The translations under genes and the position numbers were made by a program. Under the pieces are notes generated by a model. The model made no database searches and was not told the DNA's origin. It saw nothing but the letters and a program-made list of their open reading frames with translations. Shown here in pieces: positions 8,145 to 17,582 of a DNA stretch of 41,558 bases; the stretch's first letter is position 1, and the number at the start of each line of letters is the position of its first letter. Origin of the DNA: Chlorobium chlorochromatii (GTDB lineage: Bacteria; Bacteroidota; Chlorobiia; Chlorobiales; Chlorobiaceae); NCBI GenBank assembly GCA_020721255.1, contig DYND01000012.1, positions 1-41,558 on the forward strand. The letters are read 5' to 3'.

Positions 8145-10253
8145 ATGCCGCAGTTTTCAAGAACGCTCGTTACTACCGCTCTCCCTTACGCCAACGGTCC
8201 AGTTCATCTCGGTCATCTGGCTGGCGTTTATCTTCCCGCTGATCTCTATGTTCGTTATAAAAGGCTTAAGGGTGAGGATGTTATCCACATTGGTGGTTCG
8301 GATGAGCACGGTGTACCTATCACCATAACGGCTGAAAAAGAGGGGATTTCACCGCAAGATGTTGTTGATCGCTACCACCGTATGAACCTCGATGCGTTTA
8401 CAAAATGTGGCATCTCTTTCGATTATTACGGGCGTACCACCTCAGCAGTGCATCATCAAACCGCAAAAGATTTTTTCTTTGAAATTGAACGAAAAGAAAT
8501 TTTTCAGCAGAAAACCGAAAAACTCTTTTTTGATGCACAAACCAATCGTTTTCTTTCCGATCGTTATGTTACCGGCATCTGCCCGATCTGCAACAATCCC
8601 GAGGCTAATGGCGATCAGTGCGAACAGTGCGGTACCCATTTAAGCCCGCTTGAGTTGCTTAATCCTAAAAGCAAACTTTCCGATGCCACACCAGAACTGC
8701 GTGAAACCATGCACTGGTATTTTCCGTTAGGTCGTTTTCAGCAGCAGCTCGAAAATTATGTTAATCTCCATGAGGATGACTGGCGTTCCAATGTGGTGAA
8801 TTACACCCGCACTTGGCTGAAACAGGGTTTGAACGATCGCGCAATTACCCGCGATCTCAATTGGGGCATCACCGTACCGCTCGATAGTGATGAAGCAGTA
8901 GGGAAAGTGCTTTACGTCTGGTTTGATGCGGTGCTTGGCTATATTTCATTCACAAAAGAGTGGGCTACACAGCAGGGTGAAGCTGACCGCTGGAAGTCTT
9001 ACTGGCAAGATCCCGCGTGCCGCCTTGTTCATTTTATTGGTAAAGATAATGTAGTGTTTCACACCTTGATGTTTCCAGCAATCCTGATGGCCTGGAATGA
9101 AGCACCTCAAGCTGATTGCTACAATTTGGCGGATAATGTACCCGCCTCGGAATTCATGAATTTTGAAGGGCGGAAATTCTCGAAGTCTCGTAACTATGCA
9201 GTTTATCTCGGTGAGTTTCTCGAAAAATTTCCTGCCGATACTTTGCGTTACAGCATAGCCATGAACTATCCTGAAAACAAGGATACCGACTTCAGTTGGC
9301 AGGATTTTCAAAATCGCACCAACGGTGAACTGGCCGATACACTTGGCAACTTTATCAAGCGTTCGGTTGATTTTACCAACACCCGCTTTGATGGCATGGT
9401 ACCTGCCGATGTTACCACTGATGAATGGAACAATCTCGGCATTGACTGGCAAGAAACTCTCGAACAGCTTGATCGTGCCTATGAAGGTTTTCATTTTCGC
9501 GATGCAGCTTCGCTTGGTATGGATATTGCCCGAGCTGCCAACCGATTTTTGACCGTGTCAGAACCGTGGAAGCTGATCAAAGTTGATCGTGAAGCTGCAG
9601 GAAGAACAATTGCACTTTCTCTCAATCTCTGTCATGCGCTTTCCATTGCGCTCTATCCCGTGCTGCCTGAAACCTGTCAACGCATTCATGCCATGCTCGG
9701 CTTTGACGGGCGCATAGAGGATCTTATCGTTCGCGGCAAATCACTTTTCACCGAGTTACTGACTCCAGTGCTTCTGCAAGGCCACAAACTTCGCGAAAAC
9801 TCGGAAATTCTCTTTACAAAAATTGAAGATAGTGCTATTGCTCCAGAGTTTGCTAAAATCAACGCACTGCTTGCCGAAGCTGAAAAGCGTGAGGCAGCAA
9901 TGGTTGAAAACCGAATAGAGTTCAAGCCAGTTATAAGTTTCGATGATTTTCAAAAGATTGATTTACGGGTAGCAACAGTCATTGCAGCAGAACCAGTAAA
10001 AAAAGCCTCAAAACTCTTGAAGTTGCAACTGCAAATCGGTTCTGTCACCAAACAGGTGCTTGCCGGTATTGCACAACATTACAGCGCAGAGGAGATGGTG
10101 GGCAAGAATGTCGTGATGGTGGCAAACCTTGCCGAACGCACCATGCGCAATGAAGTATCGCAAGGGATGATTCTTGCGGTTGAGGGTGCTGATGGAAAGC
10201 TTTTTATCATAGAACCTGCCGGTGATGAAATAAATGGTAAACAAATACAATAA
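8145..10253 (+). CDS. metG: Methionyl-tRNA synthetase
   Basis: MetG charges tRNA-Met and tRNA-fMet with methionine. The 702-residue protein has the class I signatures HLGH (21-24) and KFSKS (344-348). A zinc knuckle uses cysteines 146, 149, 159 and 162. The C-terminal tRNA-binding OB fold runs from about residue 599 (FDDFQKIDLRVATV) to the end, so this is the long, dimeric form of the enzyme. The start PQFSRTLVTTALPYANGP is the usual N-terminus. An initiator tRNA gene lies 45 bp downstream on the same strand, placing the enzyme next to one of its own substrates. Confidence 0.97.
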   Translation: MPQFSRTLVTTALPYANGPVHLGHLAGVYLPADLYVRYKRLKGEDVIHIGGSDEHGVPITITAEKEGISPQDVVDRYHRMNLDAFTKCGISFDYYGRTTSAVHHQTAKDFFFEIERKEIFQQKTEKLFFDAQTNRFLSDRYVTGICPICNNPEANGDQCEQCGTHLSPLELLNPKSKLSDATPELRETMHWYFPLGRFQQQLENYVNLHEDDWRSNVVNYTRTWLKQGLNDRAITRDLNWGITVPLDSDEAVGKVLYVWFDAVLGYISFTKEWATQQGEADRWKSYWQDPACRLVHFIGKDNVVFHTLMFPAILMAWNEAPQADCYNLADNVPASEFMNFEGRKFSKSRNYAVYLGEFLEKFPADTLRYSIAMNYPENKDTDFSWQDFQNRTNGELADTLGNFIKRSVDFTNTRFDGMVPADVTTDEWNNLGIDWQETLEQLDRAYEGFHFRDAASLGMDIARAANRFLTVSEPWKLIKVDREAAGRTIALSLNLCHALSIALYPVLPETCQRIHAMLGFDGRIEDLIVRGKSLFTELLTPVLLQGHKLRENSEILFTKIEDSAIAPEFAKINALLAEAEKREAAMVENRIEFKPVISFDDFQKIDLRVATVIAAEPVKKASKLLKLQLQIGSVTKQVLAGIAQHYSAEEMVGKNVVMVANLAERTMRNEVSQGMILAVEGADGKLFIIEPAGDEINGKQIQ

Positions 10254-10298
10254 TTGTTTGCATAAGAAAATTATTTCCGTACATTAAAGAACAAACAT

Positions 10299-10374
<76 letters not shown>

Positions 10375-10376
10375 GT

Positions 10377-10407
10377 AAAAGCCGCCTCTTAAACAGGCGG
10401 CTTTTTT
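10377..10407 (+). terminator. Intrinsic terminator after tRNA-fMet
   Basis: The arms GCCGCCT (10381-10387) and AGGCGGC (10395-10401) form a perfect G+C-rich stem with a 7-base loop. A run of A before it and six T after it extend the stem and provide the T-tract. It begins three bases after the tRNA CCA end and separates the metG transcript from the ClC gene. Confidence 0.92.
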
Positions 10408-10421
10408 ATTTATTTTCGATC

Positions 10422-12305
10422 ATGAATATCTCACCACGTAGAAAAGGAAGCCTCAGCAGAAAGATCATTGCTTTTTTCTATTCTCTGTTCAGAAGAAGCA
10501 GGTATTTCAAGGGGAGTTCCCAGCAATTTTTCAGACTGACCTTGGATTATATCCTTGTTCAGTTGAATCTTAATCAAGATATACCGTTTCTGTTTGTGGC
10601 GGTTTTTGTTGGTTTGCTGACTGGCTATGTAGCAGTGGTGTTTCACGATGCTATCATGACGATTAGTACACTAAGCTTTTCAGGTTTACGCCTGGCAGGA
10701 AAATCTCTCTCTCTTGACAAGTACTGGATGGTAATCGTACCATTTATTCCGGCTTTTGGCGGACTTCTGGTTGGTCTCTACAATGCGTTTGTCGTTAAGG
10801 CTCGTTCACGCCACGGTCTTGCATCAGTTATTAAGGCAGTTGCCCAGAATGATGGCGTTATCGACAAAAAATTGTGGCTTCATAAAAGCATAACCTCAGT
10901 GCTGAGTATTGGCACAGGCGGTGGTGGTGGCCGCGAAGCGCCGATTGTGCAGGTCGGCGCTGCACTTGGTTCAACAGTTGCTCAACTGCTGCGATTTTCG
11001 CCCGACAAAACCCGCACGCTGCTTGGCTGTGGCGCTGCGGCAGGTCTTGCTGCTGTTTTTAACGCTCCAATTGGTGGCGTTATGTTTGCGATTGAGGTGC
11101 TGCTTGGCGACTTCAGCGTCAAAACATTCAGCCCAATTGTGATTGCCGCTGTTATTGGAACTGTTCTATCACGTAGCTTTCTTGGCAACTCTCCAACATT
11201 TCAAGTTCCATCCTACACTCTGGTATCGAATACTGAGCTTATTTTTTATTGTCTGCTTGGTATTTTGGCTGGTTTATCGGCAGTTATGTTTATCAAGGTG
11301 TACTATACTATTGAAGAGTGGTTTGAGAAAATCGAGAAACGGTGGAGGATACCGGTCTGGGCAGTGCCGGCCATCGGCGGGTTGATGAGTGGATTGATCT
11401 GCATGTGGCTTCCGGGACTGTATGGATTTTCTTACGAAGCGATTAATCATGCTGTTCACGGGAATGAAAGTTTTACCAACTTGATTGGTATATACCTGCT
11501 TAAGCCGGTTGTTGCAGGTCTGAGTGTTGGTTCCGGTGGATCTGGCGGCATGTTTGCTCCAGCGATGAAAATGGGTGCTATGCTGGGAGGAATGTTTGGT
11601 AAGGTTGTTCATTTTCTTTTTCCTGCAATAACAGGAACATCAGGTGCCTATGCGCTGGTGGGTATGGGTGCCCTGACTGCAGGCATCATGCGGGCTCCAT
11701 TAACAGTCATTCTGATTCTCTTTGAAGTCACTGGTCAGTACGAAATTGTATTGCCGATAATGTTTGCGGCTGTTACCTCTTCTATCATAGCACGGTTGGT
11801 ATATCGGCATTCAATGGAGACTTATGTTCTTGAAAAAGAGGGTGTTCGATTAGGATTTGGTATTGCGCTTTCAGTTGCTGAGCATATTGGTATTGCTGAT
11901 CTCATTAAAACTGACTTTGTGAAATTTCGTGATTCCGATAGTGTTACAAAAGTCATCGATGTTTTTTTTACAACGCCTGAATCAAATTTTCTTGTTACCG
12001 ATACTCAAGGAATGTTTTCCGGAATTATCTCTCTCGAACAAATGAGATTGCTTCTGAAACAAGATACCCTTGTTGGTCTGATTGCTGAAGATATTGTAAA
12101 AAAAGATGTACCAATACTGTACAATACCTCCCAATTGGACGAAGCACTAAAGCTTTTTGAGATTTCGGATTATGACATGTTTCCAGTTCTCGATGCAAAA
12201 AGTAATCTTTTGCTTGGTGTTATTCGTCAAGAGGAGGCTTTTACCTATTATCGCAAGCAGCTCAATCTTTACGGCTCTGATCAATATGAGAATCAAAAAA
12301 AGTGA
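10422..12305 (+). CDS. ClC-type chloride channel/antiporter with C-terminal CBS domains
   Basis: This membrane protein of about 627 residues moves chloride or similar anions across the inner membrane. The external gating glutamate lies in GREAP (E172). The GSGGSGGMFAP segment near residues 370-380 matches the GxFxP selectivity-filter loop. The canonical GSGIP motif is replaced (ARSRHGLASVI), as in the bacterial ClC branch with CBS domains. The last 120 or so residues form a CBS pair, usually a nucleotide-binding regulatory module. The longest open frame runs back through the tRNA gene; ATG 10422, after the terminator, is the sensible start. A second, different ClC gene lies at 16275-17582. 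Confidence 0.9.
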   Translation: MNISPRRKGSLSRKIIAFFYSLFRRSRYFKGSSQQFFRLTLDYILVQLNLNQDIPFLFVAVFVGLLTGYVAVVFHDAIMTISTLSFSGLRLAGKSLSLDKYWMVIVPFIPAFGGLLVGLYNAFVVKARSRHGLASVIKAVAQNDGVIDKKLWLHKSITSVLSIGTGGGGGREAPIVQVGAALGSTVAQLLRFSPDKTRTLLGCGAAAGLAAVFNAPIGGVMFAIEVLLGDFSVKTFSPIVIAAVIGTVLSRSFLGNSPTFQVPSYTLVSNTELIFYCLLGILAGLSAVMFIKVYYTIEEWFEKIEKRWRIPVWAVPAIGGLMSGLICMWLPGLYGFSYEAINHAVHGNESFTNLIGIYLLKPVVAGLSVGSGGSGGMFAPAMKMGAMLGGMFGKVVHFLFPAITGTSGAYALVGMGALTAGIMRAPLTVILILFEVTGQYEIVLPIMFAAVTSSIIARLVYRHSMETYVLEKEGVRLGFGIALSVAEHIGIADLIKTDFVKFRDSDSVTKVIDVFFTTPESNFLVTDTQGMFSGIISLEQMRLLLKQDTLVGLIAEDIVKKDVPILYNTSQLDEALKLFEISDYDMFPVLDAKSNLLLGVIRQEEAFTYYRKQLNLYGSDQYENQKK

Positions 12306-12372
12306 GGTTTTGTGAAGAGTATGACGACAGAATTCGTGTTTTTTTTATCCATAAACCTATAATTTATTGTGT

Positions 12373-13725
12373 ATGGTTGTTCCTGTTTTACACCATCTTC
12401 CTCCACTCTGGACAGTCACTCCTTTTGCAATTTTGCTTATGCTGATTGCTACAGGTCCACTGCTATTTCATCGTTTCTGGGAACATCATTATCCTAAAAT
12501 AGCTATTGGGCTTGGCTCTCTTGTGGCGCTCTTCTACCTGTTTTTTATGGAGCACGGCTCTCAAACCCTTCTGCATACCGTTGAAGAGTATTTCTCATTT
12601 ATTGCATTGATATCTGCATTATTTATTGTTTCCGGCGGTATTCTTATCAAGATTGATCGTCAAGGTACGCCTGCCATGAATACGTTTTTGCTCTTTTTGG
12701 GAGCATTAGTCGCTAACGTCATTGGCACAACTGGTGCCTCCATGCTGCTCATTCGTCCTTATATGCGTATCAATGAAGGGCGTCTCAAGCCATTTCATAT
12801 TCTCTTTTTTATCTTCATCGTCAGTAATATTGGCGGTGGACTAACGCCTATTGGTGATCCACCTCTCTTCCTTGGATTTTTAAAAGGTGTACCATTTTTC
12901 TGGGTATTGCCAAAAGTGTGGTTGCCCTGGTTGCTGACGGTATTGGGATTGCTCCTCCTCTTTTTTGTGCTCGATTCAAGGGTGAAGAGCGAATGCTCAG
13001 CAAAGGTTGAATCGCAAGGCGGGGTTAGTATCAAGGGAGCAAAAAATTTTGTATTTCTTGCTCTTGTTATTGGAGCAGTTTTTCTTGATCCAACAATTAT
13101 CGATGGTGTTCCAAGTTTGAGAGAGTTGTTTCATCTTCCGTTTGGTATTCGCGAAGTTATTTTACTGGTAATAGCAGTTCTCTCTTATAAAACTGCCGAT
13201 CGTGAAGCACTTAAAGGTAATGAGTTTAATTTCGAGCCCATCAAAGAGGTTGCATTTCTGTTTTCAGGCATCTTTTTTACCATGATTCCTGCTCTTACTC
13301 TTGTTGGAAGTTATGCTGCTTCGCAAGCTGAGGCTTTTTCGGTATCGCGTTTTTACTGGTTGACAGGTACTCTTTCAGGTGCGCTGGATAATGCACCAAC
13401 CTATCTTAATTTCTTGGCAGCAGCTACTGGGAAGTTTGGTATGGATATTGGTTCACCGGCGGATATACAACGCTTTGCTCATGGTATTGCCTCGCCAATA
13501 ACTGGCGATGTTTCTTCCGATATCTATCTTATGGCTATTTCAATTGCATCAGTTTTTTTTGGCGCCATGACGTATATTGGCAATGCACCAAACTTTATGG
13601 TGAAGAATATTGCAGCACAAGCTGAAGTTGATATGCCCGACTTTCTTGAATATCTCTTCAAATATTCCCTTCCTGTTTTATTGCCATTTTTTATTGTCTT
13701 GTGGCTTTTATTTTTTAACTACTGA
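12373..13725 (+). CDS. Putative Na+/H+ antiporter, NhaD/ArsB-type ion transporter
   Basis: This 450-residue protein has 10-12 hydrophobic segments and the ion-transporter superfamily fold shared by NhaD, ArsB and citrate carriers. The duplicated signature is visible: NVIGTTGASMLLIRPY with GGGLTPIGDPPLFLG in the first half, and GALDNAPTYLNFLAA with MTYIGNAPNFMVK in the second. These GDPP and DNAP loops are typical of sodium/proton antiporters of the NhaD branch. The reading frame opens at a TTG at 12367, but ATG 12373 is the better start. It follows the ClC gene on the same strand, which suggests linked ion or pH homeostasis. Substrate assignment is family inference. Confidence 0.82.
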   Translation: MVVPVLHHLPPLWTVTPFAILLMLIATGPLLFHRFWEHHYPKIAIGLGSLVALFYLFFMEHGSQTLLHTVEEYFSFIALISALFIVSGGILIKIDRQGTPAMNTFLLFLGALVANVIGTTGASMLLIRPYMRINEGRLKPFHILFFIFIVSNIGGGLTPIGDPPLFLGFLKGVPFFWVLPKVWLPWLLTVLGLLLLFFVLDSRVKSECSAKVESQGGVSIKGAKNFVFLALVIGAVFLDPTIIDGVPSLRELFHLPFGIREVILLVIAVLSYKTADREALKGNEFNFEPIKEVAFLFSGIFFTMIPALTLVGSYAASQAEAFSVSRFYWLTGTLSGALDNAPTYLNFLAAATGKFGMDIGSPADIQRFAHGIASPITGDVSSDIYLMAISIASVFFGAMTYIGNAPNFMVKNIAAQAEVDMPDFLEYLFKYSLPVLLPFFIVLWLLFFNY

Positions 13726-13754
13726 TTTATTCCGTTCACATCAGCTCCTCTCTT

Positions 13755-14141
13755 ATGAAAAGTTTTGTTGACGCTATCGACCATGAAAAACATGGGTTTT
13801 GTATAAAAAATTCTCTTTTTCTCCCTTTTCATTGTGAGATTATCACCATCTGGCTTGGTAAAGAGATGTCATTACTTGCTACTCCTGAAGTTATCATCGA
13901 CCTTGCTGATACTGAAGTTTTAGGGATAAGAGAGGGTGAGTCATATACGAATCTGGTGTTCCGCAAATGGGGTGATCTTGCAAAAGAGCTTAGTCGTCAT
14001 AAAGGGCATATTATTCTTCATGCCGCAGAAAAAGGTGCTGATATTTTCAATAAAGAGGCTCTCTTTTATATTAAAATTCATTTTGGGGAGGCGAGGAGAG
14101 ATATCTTTTTTGAGTTGGTTGACGATCCTTTTGATTTATAA
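13755..14141 (+). CDS. Hypothetical protein
   Basis: I do not recognise this 128-residue protein. It has no signal peptide or clear membrane helix and is predicted to be soluble. A segment near residues 20-45 (FLPFHCEIITIWLGKEMSLL) is hydrophobic and beta-like, and the C-terminus is acidic (ELVDDPFDL). The gene sits 29 bp after the antiporter and 23 bp before the NamZ-like gene on the same strand, so it is probably cotranscribed. The intact frame and normal composition support a real gene. Confidence 0.55.
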   Translation: MKSFVDAIDHEKHGFCIKNSLFLPFHCEIITIWLGKEMSLLATPEVIIDLADTEVLGIREGESYTNLVFRKWGDLAKELSRHKGHIILHAAEKGADIFNKEALFYIKIHFGEARRDIFFELVDDPFDL

Positions 14142-14164
14142 TACCTCTGTTTTCAAGAGTAAAG

Positions 14165-15418
14165 ATGCGATCTATGAAACATTTTTCAGTTTTCCAGAAA
14201 ACGCTGCTTCTTTTCTTTGTTGCAGTTATCCTTGCAATCGCTTCATGGAGTAGCCCTGTTGCATCAGCGGTTGAATTGTTGTGTGGTATTGACCTCCTCG
14301 AAGTTTCTCGCTGCAAGGAGCTTTCAGGCTTGCGTGTCGGGCTTATTACTAATGCTGTTGGTGTAACTCGCAATGGAGAGGCAAACTATGCGCTTCTTTG
14401 CCGCAACGGTATTGATGTAAAATTTCTCATGGCTCCAGAGCATGGTTTTGCCGTTGATGTAGAAGCTGGAAAAAAAGTGGGCAGTGCTGTTGTTGCTGAA
14501 ACGTTACCTGTTTTTTCACTCTACGGTGAATCCAAAAAACCCTCAATTGAGCAGTTGCGTCAGATTGATCTGCTGCTCTTTGATTTACAGGATATTGGTG
14601 CACGTTGTTATACCTACATTTCTACCATGAACAATGCTATGGCAGCGTGTGAGCAGGCAGGTGTTTCCTTTATGGTGCTTGATCGCCCTAATCCGGTAGC
14701 GCCATTTGCACAAAGTGGCTTTATGGTGCAGCCCGGCTACGAATCGTTTGTGGGAGCCGTCGATGTGCCGTTTATTCACGGTATGACAGTGGGGGAGATT
14801 GCCTTATTCGTCAAGCAGCAGCGTTATAAAAAGCTTGATCTCCGTGTTATTCCCATGCAGGGTTATGTAAGGCAGAAATTCGGCGACGAGCAGGATGGCT
14901 TTACTTTCAGAACACCATCTCCCAATATTAAAAATGTTGAGACGGCAATCGTCTATCCTGCCACGGTATTTTTAGAAGCGACTGCGGTAAGTGAAGGGCG
15001 TGGAACTGATGCACCATTTGTGCAGTTTGGAGCGCCATTCATCAAGAGTGACGAATTACTCAAGGCGGTGCAGTGTTACAATCTGATGGGAGTCTCTTTT
15101 GAGCCAGTGCAGTTTACTTCCCGCTTTAGAAAATTCAGTGGAGAGGTTTGCTATGGTTTAAAGCTGACAGTAACTGATCGACGTACATTCGATCCTTTCA
15201 GAACTGCAACAGCGCTTCTGCTTGAGCTTCAGCGTCTTTATCCTGAAAAAGCAGGAATTCGTGAAGGGAGATATTTTTTCGATAAACTTGCCGGTACTCC
15301 TCTTTTCAGGCAAATGATTACACAACAACAGCCGATTGAATCTATTATAGCTGAAAGTCGCCGTCAGGTTGAACAGTTTCGTATTGCAATGCCGGCACAA
15401 CAATTATTGTATCAGTGA
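14165..15418 (+). CDS. Exo-beta-N-acetylmuramidase NamZ-like protein (DUF1343)
   Basis: NamZ-type enzymes remove N-acetylmuramic acid from the non-reducing end of peptidoglycan fragments and act outside the cytoplasm in wall turnover. The 417-residue protein has a signal peptide (hydrophobic residues 11-30, cleavage near VASA). Conserved family blocks follow: LRVGLITNAVGVTRNG, APEHGF, FDLQDIGARCYTYISTM, VLDRPNPV and EGRGTDAPFVQFGAPF. ATG 14165 or ATG 14174 could be the start; both leave a full signal peptide. Its stop codon directly abuts the stop codon of the convergent STAS gene. Confidence 0.88.
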   Translation: MRSMKHFSVFQKTLLLFFVAVILAIASWSSPVASAVELLCGIDLLEVSRCKELSGLRVGLITNAVGVTRNGEANYALLCRNGIDVKFLMAPEHGFAVDVEAGKKVGSAVVAETLPVFSLYGESKKPSIEQLRQIDLLLFDLQDIGARCYTYISTMNNAMAACEQAGVSFMVLDRPNPVAPFAQSGFMVQPGYESFVGAVDVPFIHGMTVGEIALFVKQQRYKKLDLRVIPMQGYVRQKFGDEQDGFTFRTPSPNIKNVETAIVYPATVFLEATAVSEGRGTDAPFVQFGAPFIKSDELLKAVQCYNLMGVSFEPVQFTSRFRKFSGEVCYGLKLTVTDRRTFDPFRTATALLLELQRLYPEKAGIREGRYFFDKLAGTPLFRQMITQQQPIESIIAESRRQVEQFRIAMPAQQLLYQ

Positions 15419-16024
15419 TCAAGAATTCACGCTTTTTTTTGAGCGATTGGGGCGTCCTCTCTTTTTTGAGTTCGCTTCTTTTTCTATGTGTTCGTTCTCA
15501 TCTTCGTTTTCTTCGTTGTCATTATCAGACTCATCAAGAGGCTCATCAAGACTTTCTGCCAAATGCTCATCGTGAAGATCAGGTGGAACAACTAAGTCAA
15601 TATTAGTGCATAGTAACTCATCAATAATCTCATCTACTGGCGATACCGATTTGCTTCTACTTTGGCGCTTATTTTTCATAGCAGGCTCAATCAGTGTCAT
15701 TACCTCATTGATGGATGAAAAAATGTAAAGCTGTTTATCGAGATTGGTCAGTTTCAGAAGGTCTTTGATTTGTTTGCAGAGTGCAACAAAAATTGCAAGC
15801 CCATGTGATTGATTTGCAAGTTGGTGAGCCATAAGCATAGAGCTGATACCGCAAGAATCAATGGCTTTTACCTGTGAGAAATCAACAATAAGGTTTTTAG
15901 TGTGTTCTGTGTTGACCATGAGATCAATTGCAGCTTTGAAAGCGGTTTTATGCCGAAAATCAAACACCTCTTCCTCAATCTTTAAAATTGTCAACTCCTT
16001 GCGTGTTGTTACTGAGTGTTTCAT
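15419..16024 (-). CDS. STAS-domain anti-sigma-factor antagonist-like protein with acidic/basic tail
   Basis: Residues 1-110 form a STAS domain. IVDFSQVKAIDSCGISSMLM contains the Asp56-Ser57 pair where anti-sigma antagonists are phosphorylated, so the protein probably takes part in partner switching with a kinase/anti-sigma factor. The remaining 90 residues are unusual for the family. A highly acidic stretch (about 150-185) is followed by a basic end, KKRGRPNRSKK, whose RGRP core resembles an AT-hook DNA-binding motif. No kinase or phosphatase partner gene is adjacent. The STAS assignment is secure; the meaning of the tail is inference. Confidence 0.85.
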   Translation of the reverse strand: MKHSVTTRKELTILKIEEEVFDFRHKTAFKAAIDLMVNTEHTKNLIVDFSQVKAIDSCGISSMLMAHQLANQSHGLAIFVALCKQIKDLLKLTNLDKQLYIFSSINEVMTLIEPAMKNKRQSRSKSVSPVDEIIDELLCTNIDLVVPPDLHDEHLAESLDEPLDESDNDNEENEDENEHIEKEANSKKRGRPNRSKKSVNS

Positions 16025-16274
16025 GGTAAAATCCAGTAATAAAGAGGATAAGTCATTATGAATAAAAAAAATAAAAATCCTTTCTTTTTATAGGTATTAA
16101 GGTTTATTGCCGTTTTAAGTACCATATTTCTTTAAATAAAACATTATTAATAAGTATGGTAAAAAAAAAGCTGTTTGAGCATCTTTTTTCAAGAATGAAA
16201 AATAATCTTAGGAACGCAGTGTGATATGAAATAACGAGAAGTATGCCCCTCTATTAACTCGTAACCTGGTAAGA

Positions 16275-17582
16275 ATGAAACATCATAAATTGCCTGAGCA
16301 GATAGGCTTACTGCCCTATGTTGGTAAATGGGCTTTGATTGCTGGCTTGATTGCTCTATTTTCGGGCACTGCATCTGCCTTTTTTCTTTTTTCTCTTGAT
16401 GTTGCCACACGCTTTCGCAATGTACATACCTGGGTTATATGGCTGCTTCCTGTCGCCGGATTCACGGTTGGCTGGCTCTATCTTCATCAAGGGAAGCTTG
16501 TTGAGGCGGGCAATAATTTGCTGATCGATGAAATCCACGATCCCAAAAAGGTTATTCCACTTCGTATGGTACCGTTAGTTCTTATCGGGACTATTATTTC
16601 GCATTTGTTTGGGGCATCTGTGGGGCGTGAGGGTACTGCCGTGCAAATGGGCGGTGCTTTGGCCGATCAATTGACGTACGTGTTTCGTATGACTCCTGCC
16701 GATCGGCGTATTTTGATTATGGCAGGAATCAGCGCTGGTTTTGCATCAGTTTTTGGAACGCCACTTGCTGGCGCAATTTTCGGGCTTGAGGTCCTTGCTA
16801 TTGGCAGAATGCGTTACGATGCTATTTTTCCATGTTTTATGGCAGCTATCGCCGCCGATCAGGTCGGGTTGGCCTGGGGTGTTGAGCATACGCATTACTT
16901 GATGACAGGTATGGCACCAATAGCGCTCTGGAGTGTGATGTCGGTGGTAGTCGCTGGCATCGTCTTTGGCTTGACCGGTATGATATTTTCCAACAGCACT
17001 CATGTCATTACAGCCTTTATGAAACGAAAGGTGAGCTATGCTCCTCTACGTCCGCTTCTTGGTGGTCTTGTAGTGGCTGCCGCTGTATGGGCATTTGGAA
17101 CACAACGCTATATAGGGCTTGGTATTCCTGTTATTGTCCAAGCATTTCATCAACCAATAGCGCCGTGGGATTTTCTTGGGAAAATGGTGTTTACCATTAC
17201 CTCTTTAGGAACAGGGTTCAAGGGAGGCGAGGTGACACCACTATTTTTTATTGGTGCTACCTTGGGGAATACTCTGGCACCGTTGTTGGGGCTTCCATTT
17301 TCCTTGCTTACTGGCATTGGTTTTGTCGCTGTGTTTGCCGGTGCTGCTAATACGCCACTGGCATCAACGGTGATGGCGATCGAATTGTTTGGTTCGGAAA
17401 TTGGTCCGTTTGCAGCATTAGCCTGCATTGTCAGCTATCTTTTTTCCGGTCATACGGGTATCTATCGTGCACAACGGGGCGGATATGGTAAATATCGTCA
17501 GGTACTGGAAGGAATGAAGATTACGGAATTGATTGCCTCTAAAAAGCCATTTATCAAAGATCAGAAAAAAAGTGACTCATAA
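16275..17582 (+). CDS. ClC-family antiporter, probable fluoride/proton (CLC-F) type
   Basis: This 435-residue ClC membrane protein has no CBS domains. The gating glutamate lies in GREGT (E119), followed by AVQMGGALAD. The chloride-coordinating GSGIP motif is replaced by GNNLI with Asn at position 80. Fluoride-exporting CLC proteins carry Met or Asn at this place instead of Ser, and the residue numbers nearly coincide with Met79/Glu118 of the characterised Enterococcus protein. I therefore infer a fluoride/proton antiporter that protects the cytoplasm. I found no convincing fluoride riboswitch in the 250-base leader. Its end overlaps the convergent small gene by 6 bp. Confidence 0.82.
   Translation: MKHHKLPEQIGLLPYVGKWALIAGLIALFSGTASAFFLFSLDVATRFRNVHTWVIWLLPVAGFTVGWLYLHQGKLVEAGNNLLIDEIHDPKKVIPLRMVPLVLIGTIISHLFGASVGREGTAVQMGGALADQLTYVFRMTPADRRILIMAGISAGFASVFGTPLAGAIFGLEVLAIGRMRYDAIFPCFMAAIAADQVGLAWGVEHTHYLMTGMAPIALWSVMSVVVAGIVFGLTGMIFSNSTHVITAFMKRKVSYAPLRPLLGGLVVAAAVWAFGTQRYIGLGIPVIVQAFHQPIAPWDFLGKMVFTITSLGTGFKGGEVTPLFFIGATLGNTLAPLLGLPFSLLTGIGFVAVFAGAANTPLASTVMAIELFGSEIGPFAALACIVSYLFSGHTGIYRAQRGGYGKYRQVLEGMKITELIASKKPFIKDQKKSDS

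Noticed and set aside
8946..9494. 182-codon minus-strand open frame inside metG
   Set aside because: It is antisense to a highly conserved enzyme and has no recognisable motif; it is a shadow frame.
16100..16274. Possible fluoride riboswitch in the leader of the CLC-F gene (a stretch near 16240 reads ATGCCCCTCTA, similar to the 3' conserved part of the class)
   Set aside because: The required 5' hairpin with its conserved GATG-type loop and the pseudoknot partner are not present, and only a weak ACGAG/CTCGT pairing is possible.
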